Source: Rothia nasimurium
GTDB taxonomy: Bacteria > Actinomycetota > Actinomycetes > Actinomycetales > Micrococcaceae
Direction: 5' to 3'
Length of the DNA stretch: 64,000 bases
Assembly (NCBI RefSeq): GCF_928392795.1
Contig: NZ_CAKMTJ010000002.1
Span: forward strand, 1 to 64,000
This document shows positions 44,862 through 53,881 of this stretch, piece by piece (within the stretch, counting starts at the first letter, position 1; each line of letters starts with the position of its first letter). Position numbers and translations under genes: made by a program. The notes under the pieces were generated by a model, which saw nothing but the letters and a program-made list of their open reading frames with translations, did no database searches and was not told where the DNA came from.

Positions 44862-44981
44862 TAATCTGTCAAAGTAGTCCACCTTTGTGAAATTTTGATA
44901 GATTAGATAGCCTGATAATCTGTCAAAATCTCCCAGGTTAACGAAATTTTGATAGATTAGATACCCCTCCAATCTGTCAAA
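44862..44981. repeat. 54-bp tandem repeats, 2.2 copies, upstream of the Schlafen-like gene
   Basis: AATCTGTCAAA occurs at 44863, 44917 and 44971, exactly 54 bases apart; GAAATTTTGATAGATTAGATA occurs at 44889 and 44943, also 54 apart. Within a unit the two are inverted (TAATCTGTCAAA versus TTTTGATAGATTA), so each unit can form a hairpin. They lie 58-177 bases upstream of the 45039 start: an operator array or structured leader. Confidence 0.85.
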
Positions 44982-45038
44982 ATTCTTGTAAGTGGGCTTA
45001 AACTGGTAGGAACCCGAAACCCTTACACGGAGGCAGGC

Positions 45039-46742
45039 ATGAACCACTTAGCCCGTATTCAGCTAGAAGAAGCTGTCGAAGGTATCTTTGCGTCTTACCA
45101 GCAAGGGCATCTAACAAAGACTCGGGAAAGCCAAACTATTGATTTCAAGGAAGAAGCCGGGCGCCGTAACGGGCGAGAAATACTCCCAGGTAACGCAGAA
45201 AACCCTGAGGCTGCAACAAAGTTAGCTGATGAAGTGGCCTGTCTTGCAAATTCTCCTGGTGGCGGTGCTCTCATACTGGGTGTGGAAGACGGAACTGGCA
45301 AGCTAATCGGCACTGAACTTGATGTTGATTGGTTGCGTCAGCGCATCAACAATGCTGTTCAGGTAGCTCCGGATATCGTTGTGCATACTATTTCTGGTAT
45401 TCGTTTGCTTGTTATATATGTTGCTCAGGCGCGTGAGCCTGTTGCGGATACCAGCGATAGACTCCGTTGGAGGGTGGGCGACAGCTGCAGCCCCATCGAT
45501 CGTGCGGAATGGTGGCAGTATATTGATTCCACACGAACTGTAGATACCATGGCGGAGAAAAGCGCAGCTGGCCCTCAGGACGTAGGTGCGGGTACAGAGC
45601 GTCTTCTAAGGAATCTTCTGGGTAGTGAAGATGCCGAGAGCCTTGATCAAATTTTGCGGAAGATCGGCGCGCTTCGTTCCGATGGTTATCTTTCAGAAGC
45701 CGGTCGGCTTTTATTGTGTGCGTCAGAGAGAAGCTATCTTAACTTCACTGCCTTTGATGTTACCGGTGGGTCTATTCTCAATAGGGTTGAGGCGCCTCTT
45801 GGGTACTCTCTCCTTGAGCAAATCAGTTTTATTGAGGAAACCATTAAAAATTTCAATACCCAAACGGAATTGACTGTGGGTCTTATGCGTCAAGGGTATA
45901 GACGCATTCCTCAGTCTGCTGTGCGTGAGGCGTTACTTAACGGGGTGGTTCATCGAGATTGGAATAGATCTGAGCCCACGGAGATTCGATGGGTTGACCT
46001 TGACTTTTCTTTGCTTGTGAGAAGTCCTGGTGGGTTTTTTGGGTCTGTGAATGCAAGCAATGTTTTGAGTAATCGGGAAGCCCGTTACCCGGCTCTCTCT
46101 GACCTATTTCGCGCTATTGGTTTGGTGGAAAAACAGGGCGTGGGTGTGGATCGTATGTACCAGTCCATGATGATGCTGGGTTTGAGGCGCCCTGAGATCT
46201 ATGACGTTGAAGGCGCATATGTGGAGTGCCTTCTGATTGGCGGGCAGCCCACCATGGCTGTGCTGGAATTATTTGAGTCTATCCTCCCCGAACCGAGACG
46301 GTATGACCTTAAGGTGACGATGGTGCTTGACCTGTTGATGCGGCATGCTTTTGTTTCGGTTGCGTCGGTTGCTGAGGCACTTCAGTGTTCTGAAGCAGAG
46401 GGGGAGCTGGCATTGAGGGCTACTTTGCAAAGCACCTTTGAAGGGGAACCGTTGATTCAGTCCTACAAGGAGGCCTGGATTCTGGGTAAGAAGGTTGGGC
46501 GGTTCCTTGCCGGTAACGTAGGAAGAGATTTCTCTCCTCTAGTTCCATACCTATTAAAGGACAGGGGGAAGATGAAGCGAGTTGCCTTGGACTGGCGAGA
46601 GAATTTTGGTGCTGTTACATCTGGTGATATGGCCGAAATTTGCCGGGTTGCTGTGGGTACCGCTAAGTCAGTTCTCGAGGAGCTTCGCGAAGAAGGCACC
46701 ATGGTGCTTGTTGGCCAGGGGCGGACGACGCGTTACGAGTAG
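45039..46742 (+). CDS. AlbA_2/Schlafen-type DNA-binding protein with HATPase-like domain
   Basis: The 567-residue protein begins with an AlbA_2 (Schlafen-related) domain at about 25-140 (ESQTIDFKEEAGR ... ADEVACLANSPGGGALILGVED). A central ATP-binding region follows, with VREALLNGVVHRDW near 295-308 and the pattern seen in RecG-like/HATPase_c_4 transcription regulators. The C-terminal part (about 420-560) has winged-helix features. Such proteins occur in defence islands; roles in regulation or RNA cleavage have been proposed. The tandem repeats upstream could be its binding sites. It is the first island gene, ending 47 bases before the next gene on the same strand. Confidence 0.8.
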   Translation: MNHLARIQLEEAVEGIFASYQQGHLTKTRESQTIDFKEEAGRRNGREILPGNAENPEAATKLADEVACLANSPGGGALILGVEDGTGKLIGTELDVDWLRQRINNAVQVAPDIVVHTISGIRLLVIYVAQAREPVADTSDRLRWRVGDSCSPIDRAEWWQYIDSTRTVDTMAEKSAAGPQDVGAGTERLLRNLLGSEDAESLDQILRKIGALRSDGYLSEAGRLLLCASERSYLNFTAFDVTGGSILNRVEAPLGYSLLEQISFIEETIKNFNTQTELTVGLMRQGYRRIPQSAVREALLNGVVHRDWNRSEPTEIRWVDLDFSLLVRSPGGFFGSVNASNVLSNREARYPALSDLFRAIGLVEKQGVGVDRMYQSMMMLGLRRPEIYDVEGAYVECLLIGGQPTMAVLELFESILPEPRRYDLKVTMVLDLLMRHAFVSVASVAEALQCSEAEGELALRATLQSTFEGEPLIQSYKEAWILGKKVGRFLAGNVGRDFSPLVPYLLKDRGKMKRVALDWRENFGAVTSGDMAEICRVAVGTAKSVLEELREEGTMVLVGQGRTTRYE

Positions 46743-46789
46743 TTAGTTTTCCGTTGGGGCCTGTCTGACCCCATGAGTAGAATCGATGC

Positions 46790-48910
46790 ATGACATCTAG
46801 CATTGTTGAGCAGCATAATATGGGGCAGCTTCGTTCTCTTTTTTCCGGTTTGAGATTGAATGCTTCGCAGGCAGCTCGTGTTGCTGGTGTGAAACGGCCA
46901 GTGATTTCTACGTGGGCCTCACGTCATAACGATTTTCCGCGTGCTGTAGAGCAGGGCCTTGCATCTCGGGAGACGCTCTATGATGCTTTTGATTTTGCAG
47001 TGTGGGCTTCACATCGAAAGCAGGCAAAGCGATCTTTTGAGGAGATGCTGGTGCAGGCTGCTGTTGAGGCTAGCGTGGCTCCGGCTCTTGAGAAGAATCT
47101 TGAGTTGCAGCAGCTGATTCAGTCGCTGACGACCCTGGTACTGGTTTTTCGTGTGGTTGAGCCTATTGCCGGGGAACGCCCTGTGGCCCTGTTACGGCGC
47201 TATGCAGAGGCTTCTCCCCAAACGGTGGGGAATATGCGGCCTTTTATGCTGAAAGTTGATTCAGAAGATTTAGCTCTTTTGATGTGCCCTGCATATGTAT
47301 TGGCTCGTTTCTCTAGTGATGTGTTGGGGGACGTTCACCTTTTTTCTTCCTTGGTGATGGTGCGCCAGAAGCTTGGCGAGCAGATTTCTGGTGAGTTGGG
47401 TGGATTCTTGCGGAGTATCAGTGCGCGTTTTGCTGGTGATGTGAGGCTGCATTTTGCTTCTGGTGTTGACTCGGCCCTGACTGTGCAGGTGGCACAGAAT
47501 ATGGCGTTGACTCAGGACTTCCGGCGGAACCTGCACCTCACTAGTGCAGGAATAGCTGGGGGTAGCGATTTTGCTAGGCTGCTGAATTTTTTGGCGGATG
47601 AGGAGCTTCTGCTGGTACCTGAGAGCGGTGGGTCTGGCCGGGAGCCTGCTCTGGTTGTTGCAGTGCTACCCCTCGCCAAATCTACGGTTGATAGTGTGCA
47701 ACAGTGGTCTGATATTGAGGATTTACTGTTGGACGCTCCCCTTGGTGTGCCCGTTGTGGTGCTGGGGAGGTCAGAGGTTCTAGGTTCGGCTTTTAAAGCG
47801 AGCGAGGATGTGCCGCGTCAGGCTGTGCTTGAGGCTGGGCATTTGCTGGCTTTGGTGAATTGTGGCCAGAAGCAGTTAGTGAATGAGTCTGGTGCTCGGC
47901 TGATGTTGGGTGTTTTTGAGAATCGTAGGAGGAGCGGTTCTGGGCAGAAGCCTCTTATTGGCGTGATTGATCTTGCTGAGAAGTTTGATGCCTTTCAGCG
48001 GGAAGCACGGGAAGAAGCCTTGCATGATATCGAGTCTTTGGTGGTGGAGAGCCGCCAATCGGCGGTCCGGAGCGCTTCTGGCGAGCATCACCTAGTGAGC
48101 GGCGCGCGTGCACGTTGGGAAGACATTAGAGAGTTTGGTTTTGACGCTGTAGTGGAGTTGTCTTCACGGGCGTCTAGTATTCCAGATGCGGTGTCGGGTA
48201 TTAAGCGGGATGTTGAGCGTGTTAACAGCGCTGTGTACCCCAGGTTTTCATTGGATTGGTGGGTAGATTCTGTTTCTGGCTCCTCTACGAGGACGCTTGG
48301 GGGCGCTCGCGAGGACGGTCAGTTGCGGCGCGTTGCTGGCATGACTGCGCAGAAGCTAGCTGAGCATGCTGGGGGTTCTTCTGGTGAAGGTACTGTGCGG
48401 GTTGTTGATGTTGAGGCTATGGAGCATTACCGCCAGATGGGCGTTTTACCTGCTGAGCATGATGCTTTGAGCGCAATAGATATGCTGAATCTTGAGATCG
48501 CACAAGACGGTGACCTTTTGGTTTGTGAGGGCCCGCAACCGGCTGTTTATGCGGTTCGTGGTGGTTTGATGGTGGCTAAGTCTCCGGTCTTTATTGTGAG
48601 GCGGAACTTGCCGGGCAGGGTTCAGCCTGATTTTCGGTTGGAGGTTTTTGCCGGGTTAGTACAGGCTGCGCTTGATGCTCAGGTGCGAGGTGGGGCATCG
48701 AAGGTGAGCTGGCTGAGGGCTCGTGTTTCGGGTGAGTTGCTGAATGCTGTGTTGAGCGATGTGTCTAATGAACAGGTGGATCGGTTGGACCAGCAGTTGA
48801 AGAAGGTGCGAGAGCAGAAGTTATTGCTGTGGGAGCAGTTGCTGGCCCTGGAGTCTCTTGAGAAAAATACCCTGGGGGGCCTGGCGGAGGGCTCAATCAA
48901 ATTTTCGTAA
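46790..48910 (+). CDS. HTH protein resembling an N6-methyltransferase without catalytic motifs
   Basis: The 706-residue protein starts with an HTH (about 18-45, LRLNASQAARVAGVKRPVISTWASR). Residues about 80-400 follow the layout of actinobacterial HTH-N6-methylase proteins, but where DPACGSG and NPPF/Y should lie the sequence reads RLHFASGVDSALT and VVAVLPLAKS. The following W, PLGVPVVVLGRSEVL and RQAVLEAGHLLALV fit the post-motif region of such enzymes. The C-terminal part (about 490-706) looks like an HsdS-type recognition domain ending in a coiled coil (QLKKVREQKLLLWEQL). It is likely a DNA-binding regulator or specificity factor, not an enzyme (inferred). Confidence 0.65.
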   Translation: MTSSIVEQHNMGQLRSLFSGLRLNASQAARVAGVKRPVISTWASRHNDFPRAVEQGLASRETLYDAFDFAVWASHRKQAKRSFEEMLVQAAVEASVAPALEKNLELQQLIQSLTTLVLVFRVVEPIAGERPVALLRRYAEASPQTVGNMRPFMLKVDSEDLALLMCPAYVLARFSSDVLGDVHLFSSLVMVRQKLGEQISGELGGFLRSISARFAGDVRLHFASGVDSALTVQVAQNMALTQDFRRNLHLTSAGIAGGSDFARLLNFLADEELLLVPESGGSGREPALVVAVLPLAKSTVDSVQQWSDIEDLLLDAPLGVPVVVLGRSEVLGSAFKASEDVPRQAVLEAGHLLALVNCGQKQLVNESGARLMLGVFENRRRSGSGQKPLIGVIDLAEKFDAFQREAREEALHDIESLVVESRQSAVRSASGEHHLVSGARARWEDIREFGFDAVVELSSRASSIPDAVSGIKRDVERVNSAVYPRFSLDWWVDSVSGSSTRTLGGAREDGQLRRVAGMTAQKLAEHAGGSSGEGTVRVVDVEAMEHYRQMGVLPAEHDALSAIDMLNLEIAQDGDLLVCEGPQPAVYAVRGGLMVAKSPVFIVRRNLPGRVQPDFRLEVFAGLVQAALDAQVRGGASKVSWLRARVSGELLNAVLSDVSNEQVDRLDQQLKKVREQKLLLWEQLLALESLEKNTLGGLAEGSIKFS

Positions 48911-49016
48911 AATATTGTGGCTATCGATACGTCTCCGTATCACTATATGTTGATGCATAGGAAAAATCAGAGCTGGTAGTCTTGCACCAAAGCTTACTGA
49001 TGAAAGGTGAAATCTA
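48911..49016. promoter_or_regulatory. hsdM upstream region
   Basis: This AT-rich gap of about 100 bases has the short inverted repeat GATACG-TCTC-CGTATC and a ribosome site AAAGGTGA. It probably holds the hsdM promoter; no clear -35/-10 pair was assigned. Confidence 0.45.
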
Positions 49017-50726
49017 ATGGCTACTGTGAAGAAGGGTAATTCCTCTGCCTCCACCCCGGAGGAACTGCGCGATATGATGTGGGCTGCCGCCGATAAGTTG
49101 CGTGGTTCGATGAACGCGGCGGACTACATGAACTTCGTGTTGGGCCTGATTTTCCTTAAGTATGTGAGTGATAGTTTTGACGCTTGTGCACAGCAGATTA
49201 AGCAGGAGCTAATTGATGATGGCTATGAGGGGGCAGCGCTCGACGAAGAGCTAGAGGTTTCCCTCCAGGATCCTGATTCTTTCTATAGTGAGGGTGTCTA
49301 TTTTGTGCCTGAGAAAGCTCGCTGGGGCTACATCACTAACTTTGCTAAGACTGACAGTATCGGTGAGGTGCTGGATGCGGCCATGCGCGAGATCATGGAG
49401 CAGAATGATCGTTTGCGTGGTGCGCTGAGCGAGATTTATAACAAGGAGAACGTGGATCAGCGCCGTCTTGCTGGCCTGATTGATTTGTTCTCTAACGCTG
49501 ACTTTAAGGGTATTCGTGAGCAGACTGGCCGTTCTTCTCAGGACGTGTTGGGTGAGGTTTATGAGTACTTCTTGGGGAAGTTTGCGGCCAAGCAGGGCCA
49601 GCGTGGTGGCGAGTTTTATACTCCGAGGTCTGTGGTGCGAACGCTGGTTGATATTTTGGAGCCGGTGGATGGCAAGCTCTATGATCCCTGCTGTGGTTCA
49701 GGTGGCATGTTTGTGCAGTCTGAGAAGTTTGTGGAGCAGCACGGTGCCTACTTTAAGCAGGAGAAGGGCTATGAGCCTGCTCTGATGGTTTATGGTCAGG
49801 AGCTTAATGATCAAACCTGGCGCCTTGCGCGTTTGAATCTTGCGATTCACGGTATTTTTGGTGAGTTGGGTGATCGTTGGGCTGACACCTTTACCGAGGA
49901 TAAGCATGCGGGCACGAATTTTGACTATGTGCTGGCTAACCCGCCTTTTAACTTGAAGGATTGGGACCGTCGTACTGATGATCCGCGCTGGAATTTTGGT
50001 GTTCCTCCGGTGCGTAATGCGAATTATGCCTGGTTGCAGCATATCTGGAGCAAGTTGAATGCGGGCGGCTCTGCGGCTGTGGTGTTGGCAAACGGTTCGA
50101 TGAGCTCTAATACGGGTGGTGAGAATACTATTCGTGAGGAGATGGTGCGGGGTGACGCTGTGGCTGCGATGATTGCCCTTCCTGCCAACCTCTTCTTGGG
50201 TACTGCGATTCCGGTGTGCGTGTGGGTTCTTGCCAAGGATAAGGGCGCTGGTAAGCGCGGTAAGAATGACCGCAAGGGCGAGATTTTGATGATTGATGCC
50301 CGCGATATGGGCCATATGGTTGACCGGACGACTCGGGTATTTTCTGATGAGGACGTTGCGAAGATTGCGGGTACCTGGCATCGCTGGCGCGGTACTGATT
50401 CGGAGCTGAATACGGGTGAGTACGAGGATGTTGCTGGTTTCACGAGGTCTGTATCTGTGAAGGATGTTGAGGCTGAGGATTGGGCTTTGACTCCGGGGCG
50501 TTTTGTGGGGTCTGCGGCTGTAGTTGAGGACGGCGAGCCGGTTGAGATTCGTATTGCTCGTTTGCGTGAGAAGTTGAGTGTGCAGTTTGCGGAGTCTCAG
50601 CGTCTTGCTGAGGTGGTGCAGAAGAATCTGGCGAGTTTGGATTTGCCGCCGGTGCCTGTTGATAGCGAGGACGATGAATTGGGGCAGGACACCGCAGCTG
50701 AGGTTGCAGAAGGCGAGGTGAAGTAG
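49017..50726 (+). CDS. hsdM: Type I restriction-modification methyltransferase subunit HsdM
   Basis: The 569-residue protein has the HsdM N-terminal helical domain (LRDMMWAAADKLRGSMNAADYMNFVLGLIFLKYVSDSF) and a gamma-class N6-adenine methylase with motif I DPCCGSGGMF near 222-231 and motif IV NPPFNLKDW near 307. It methylates adenine in the sequence set by HsdS, protecting host DNA. The stop is 2 bases before hsdS, so the two are co-translated. HsdR lies 9.8 kb further, an unusual separation. The catalytic motifs are intact. Confidence 0.96.
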   Translation: MATVKKGNSSASTPEELRDMMWAAADKLRGSMNAADYMNFVLGLIFLKYVSDSFDACAQQIKQELIDDGYEGAALDEELEVSLQDPDSFYSEGVYFVPEKARWGYITNFAKTDSIGEVLDAAMREIMEQNDRLRGALSEIYNKENVDQRRLAGLIDLFSNADFKGIREQTGRSSQDVLGEVYEYFLGKFAAKQGQRGGEFYTPRSVVRTLVDILEPVDGKLYDPCCGSGGMFVQSEKFVEQHGAYFKQEKGYEPALMVYGQELNDQTWRLARLNLAIHGIFGELGDRWADTFTEDKHAGTNFDYVLANPPFNLKDWDRRTDDPRWNFGVPPVRNANYAWLQHIWSKLNAGGSAAVVLANGSMSSNTGGENTIREEMVRGDAVAAMIALPANLFLGTAIPVCVWVLAKDKGAGKRGKNDRKGEILMIDARDMGHMVDRTTRVFSDEDVAKIAGTWHRWRGTDSELNTGEYEDVAGFTRSVSVKDVEAEDWALTPGRFVGSAAVVEDGEPVEIRIARLREKLSVQFAESQRLAEVVQKNLASLDLPPVPVDSEDDELGQDTAAEVAEGEVK

Positions 50727-50728
50727 CG

Positions 50729-51841
50729 ATGACTTCAGCAAAGCTGGGCGACGTTCTAGATAAAATCATTGACTGTGAGCATAAAACAGCTCCAGAAACC
50801 ATAGGAGAAGTCTACGCGTACTCTGTTGGTACCCCTCATCTAAAAGAGGGCAGAATTTTATACAGCCAAGCTAAACCAATTTCTCAAGAAACTTATCTGC
50901 AATGGACTAAGAGGGGAGAGCCAGAAGCGGGTGATTTAATTCTTGCTCGTGAAGCACCAGTTGGTCAGGTGGGGCTAGTAGGAAACGTCAGGGTTGCATT
51001 GGGACAACGCACCGTGCTGCTCAAAGTGAATAAGAAATTGTGTGTTCCAAGATATCTGCATTACAAGCTAATATCCCCGCGAATGCAACGGCTGATGCAG
51101 GTTTGGTCTGAGGGCTCAACTGTTGCACATTTGAATGTCAAGGATATTCCTAAGCTAGACATCGGTAACCTTCCACCACTTTCAGAGCAGCGACGTGTGG
51201 CTGAGATTTTGGGGTCTTTGGATGACAAGATTGAGGCGAATTCCTGCCTGATTGAGACCCTTACAGAGTTGGTTGACGCGCGGGTGGCTGAAGCGCATAC
51301 GCAGGGTGCTGAATCTGTGAAGATTAGTGATTTGGCTATTCAGTCTAAGAATCAGTTGTTGCCTTCAAAAGCTACTGAAGGACTGGTTTTGCACTATAGT
51401 TTACCAGCTTTTGACGCTGGTACTGTGCCTGCTGTGGAGGAGGCTGGTTCTATTCGGAGCAGCAAGTTTGTTGTGAGTAGACCTGTGGTTTTGTTCTCTA
51501 AGTTGAATCCTGGGACTCCGCGTATTTGGATGGTTGAGCCTGATTCTGAGGAGTATAATTTTGCGTCGACGGAGTTTGTGGTTTTGGAGCCGCGGGATGG
51601 CGTAAGTCTGGGTACTTTGTGGGCGGTTTGTCGTGACCCGCGGGTGTCTCAGAAATTGTCGGAGTTTGCGCGTGGCACTTCGTCAAGCCATCAGCGTGTT
51701 TCTCCGAAGGATATCTTGGAGTCCAGTGTTGTGATTCCTGATATGTTAGAAGAGGAGACTACTATGATTCGCAGGTTAGTTGCCGAGAACGTTTCTCTCA
51801 CCGAAACCCGCGACCTCCTTGTCCGCAACTTGATTGGATGA
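50729..51841 (+). CDS. hsdS: Type I restriction-modification specificity subunit HsdS
   Basis: The 370-residue protein has two target-recognition domains. The first (about 1-150) ends at PLSEQRRVAEILGSLDDKIEANSCLIETLTELV, the conserved coiled-coil spacer; the second (about 185-345) ends at a shorter spacer. It directs HsdM and HsdR to a bipartite DNA site. GAGGTGAAG in the end of hsdM is its ribosome site. Base composition falls within the gene, from about 50% GC to lower in the second half, so part may be exchanged. The recognition sequence cannot be read from the protein. Confidence 0.92.
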   Translation: MTSAKLGDVLDKIIDCEHKTAPETIGEVYAYSVGTPHLKEGRILYSQAKPISQETYLQWTKRGEPEAGDLILAREAPVGQVGLVGNVRVALGQRTVLLKVNKKLCVPRYLHYKLISPRMQRLMQVWSEGSTVAHLNVKDIPKLDIGNLPPLSEQRRVAEILGSLDDKIEANSCLIETLTELVDARVAEAHTQGAESVKISDLAIQSKNQLLPSKATEGLVLHYSLPAFDAGTVPAVEEAGSIRSSKFVVSRPVVLFSKLNPGTPRIWMVEPDSEEYNFASTEFVVLEPRDGVSLGTLWAVCRDPRVSQKLSEFARGTSSSHQRVSPKDILESSVVIPDMLEEETTMIRRLVAENVSLTETRDLLVRNLIG

Positions 51842-51845
51842 CTGT

Positions 51846-53675
51846 ATGAAATTTAATATCTATAAGTTGGCAACATCAGAATCAAGTTTTGAAGAAAAAA
51901 TCATTGATTTCCATACCCTTTTAGGGATTAGACATGATGAAGAATGTATAAATTTAAATTCTTCGGAGAGTAGGCATTACGATGATGATAATCTAGTTTG
52001 TGGAATAGATAAATACACAAAGAAAGAAATTCCCAATGGAGAGGATCCAGAAAAAGAAATCCTGATTTGGTCTGCCTTGGTCAATAGAACAAGTCCAGGT
52101 GATCCCCTGTGGGGTAGCGACTTCTTTTCTTTGTCGGACGTTCCAAGAGAATCAATAAATTTTGAAAAGAAAAACACTACGAGTGGGCTGATTTACCTAA
52201 GGTTTATCAATAGAGTAAATGCTAATTTTCCTGCAAGTGAAGAAAGTGCAGATTGTTCACTATTTATCAATAATTATAATCTGGAGAAATATTTTATTAA
52301 TTATAATGAATCTGATTTTTTAATTACATGGGGTGAAGCATGGAGGGTCACTGGTGATATTAGGGTTGAAGACTTTGGCCTTAAGGTAGTAGCTAATTTA
52401 ATCCATAAAGACGAGCTGCTGCATCTAGCTGCTAAAGAAATTAGTTTGAATGGGCGTTTAGTATCAAGTCGAATCTATCGTCCCGGAGAGTTTACTCAAT
52501 TCAAAATTGATTCAGATTCAGAATTGACAAATAAAATATCTGGTGAATTTAAAGTCAGGGATGAGTTATTTTCCAGTAGTCAATTAAATAAAATAAAGCT
52601 ATCCGGTGCGTCGGGTATTACTTTTGGATCATCCAAGTACTGCCCTAATATTGAGGATTTGATTTCAGATATTAGTTTATTGAATAACTACTATTATAGA
52701 GACGATTATAAATCTGAGCATGAGTACTTAGATAGCCTTGAGTCTATCCCAAAGGGGTCACAACTTTATGAAGATATCATTCTTGAAATTATCAGAGGTC
52801 TGAATAGTGGCACACAAGAATATATTCTTGATCTTGAAGATGCGGACACTCTCGAAGAAGAAAACTATATATTAAATATAGGTGTATCTTCGATTGAAGA
52901 GTTTTTTCAGGTAAGACATTTATATTATGATACTCAGGCGGATGAGCATTCTGTTAAAGTATCATCAATTCTTCGTGCTGAAGTTCAAATAAGTAGCAAT
53001 ACATATATTTATTTTTGTGGAGATATATACAGAGTTCCTCAGGGAGCTGTTGAGATTTTAGATAGAAGTCTTGAGGAAATTAAATACATCGATGGATTGC
53101 TAGGTAAAGACTGGGACTCTTCAGTTGATGAAAGAGAGTTAGATTATAATCAATCAATCCCTTCGATACAGAATAAATTTCTATCTCTAGATCAAGTGCT
53201 TTATAAACCAGATAGAAATGAAACTGCCTATGAGATATGTGATTTATTTTCTGCCGATGGATATATGATTCATGTTAAAAAAGATGCAGGGTCAAGTAAG
53301 GGACCGGCGAATATATCTCATCTTTGTGCTCAGGCATATAATAGTACATTTTCAATGTTGAATGATGGTAATATTTCTGATGACTATGAATTAATTTTCG
53401 CAACTGGAAACATTGCATCTCAAACTTTAAACAATGAAGTTACATCTGGCTCAATGCGTAATATTAGAGGAAACCTCAATTCATACTCTGGTTTAATCAA
53501 AAAGGAGAATTTTAAGACTGTGTTATGTCTAGCCTTAGATGTGAATGGTTTTTCAGATTCTCGAACTAATATATTATCTATGAGTTATCTAAGAAAAATT
53601 ACAATAAATAATCTAAAAAATAATTTAAAAAATAAAGGGATGGAGCTGTATCTCACAACCATTAAATATAGATAG
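51846..53675 (+). CDS. TIGR04141/DUF6119-like sporadically distributed protein
   Basis: The 609-residue protein has about 34% GC, far below its neighbours, so recent acquisition is likely. Early KFNIYKLATSESSFEEKI and the late IHVKKDAGSSKGPANISHLCAQAYNS (near 475-500) fit the TIGR04141/DUF6119 family, whose members lie in restriction and defence islands. Their activity is not established. The ATG at 51846 lies 4 bases after the hsdS stop; an in-frame TTG overlapping hsdS is an alternative. Being on the hsdMS strand and abutting it, it is probably transcribed with them. Confidence 0.7.
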   Translation: MKFNIYKLATSESSFEEKIIDFHTLLGIRHDEECINLNSSESRHYDDDNLVCGIDKYTKKEIPNGEDPEKEILIWSALVNRTSPGDPLWGSDFFSLSDVPRESINFEKKNTTSGLIYLRFINRVNANFPASEESADCSLFINNYNLEKYFINYNESDFLITWGEAWRVTGDIRVEDFGLKVVANLIHKDELLHLAAKEISLNGRLVSSRIYRPGEFTQFKIDSDSELTNKISGEFKVRDELFSSSQLNKIKLSGASGITFGSSKYCPNIEDLISDISLLNNYYYRDDYKSEHEYLDSLESIPKGSQLYEDIILEIIRGLNSGTQEYILDLEDADTLEEENYILNIGVSSIEEFFQVRHLYYDTQADEHSVKVSSILRAEVQISSNTYIYFCGDIYRVPQGAVEILDRSLEEIKYIDGLLGKDWDSSVDERELDYNQSIPSIQNKFLSLDQVLYKPDRNETAYEICDLFSADGYMIHVKKDAGSSKGPANISHLCAQAYNSTFSMLNDGNISDDYELIFATGNIASQTLNNEVTSGSMRNIRGNLNSYSGLIKKENFKTVLCLALDVNGFSDSRTNILSMSYLRKITINNLKNNLKNKGMELYLTTIKYR

Positions 53676-53881
53676 TTGCCTTTATAATTTATTTAAAAAT
53701 CTTATACATAGCTTTGCAAGGGTAAATTCCAAACTAGTTTTCTTGCAAGATTCGTTGCGCTCGTTGTGGGCAATTCGTGGCAGGGTCAGTAAGTTTACGT
53801 TAGTGCTATCTTCTTCCCCGGAGCTCCTTGTGAAGCGACCTCGATATAGTGACGGTGTACTCCTGTTTTTCAGGAGCACAC

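Noticed and set aside
44862..44981. CRISPR array
   Set aside because: Units are 54 bases with near-identical spacer parts and only 2.2 copies; no cas genes are present.
44436..45047. 203-codon minus-strand open frame with repeated LIYQNF peptides
   Set aside because: It overlaps the real plus-strand gene at 44214-44702 and its repeated part is just the 54-bp tandem repeat read backwards. No ribosome site or codon bias supports it.
49698..50741. Long minus-strand open frame across hsdM
   Set aside because: It is antisense to clear HsdM motifs and has shadow composition (Arg/His/Asn/Leu-rich).
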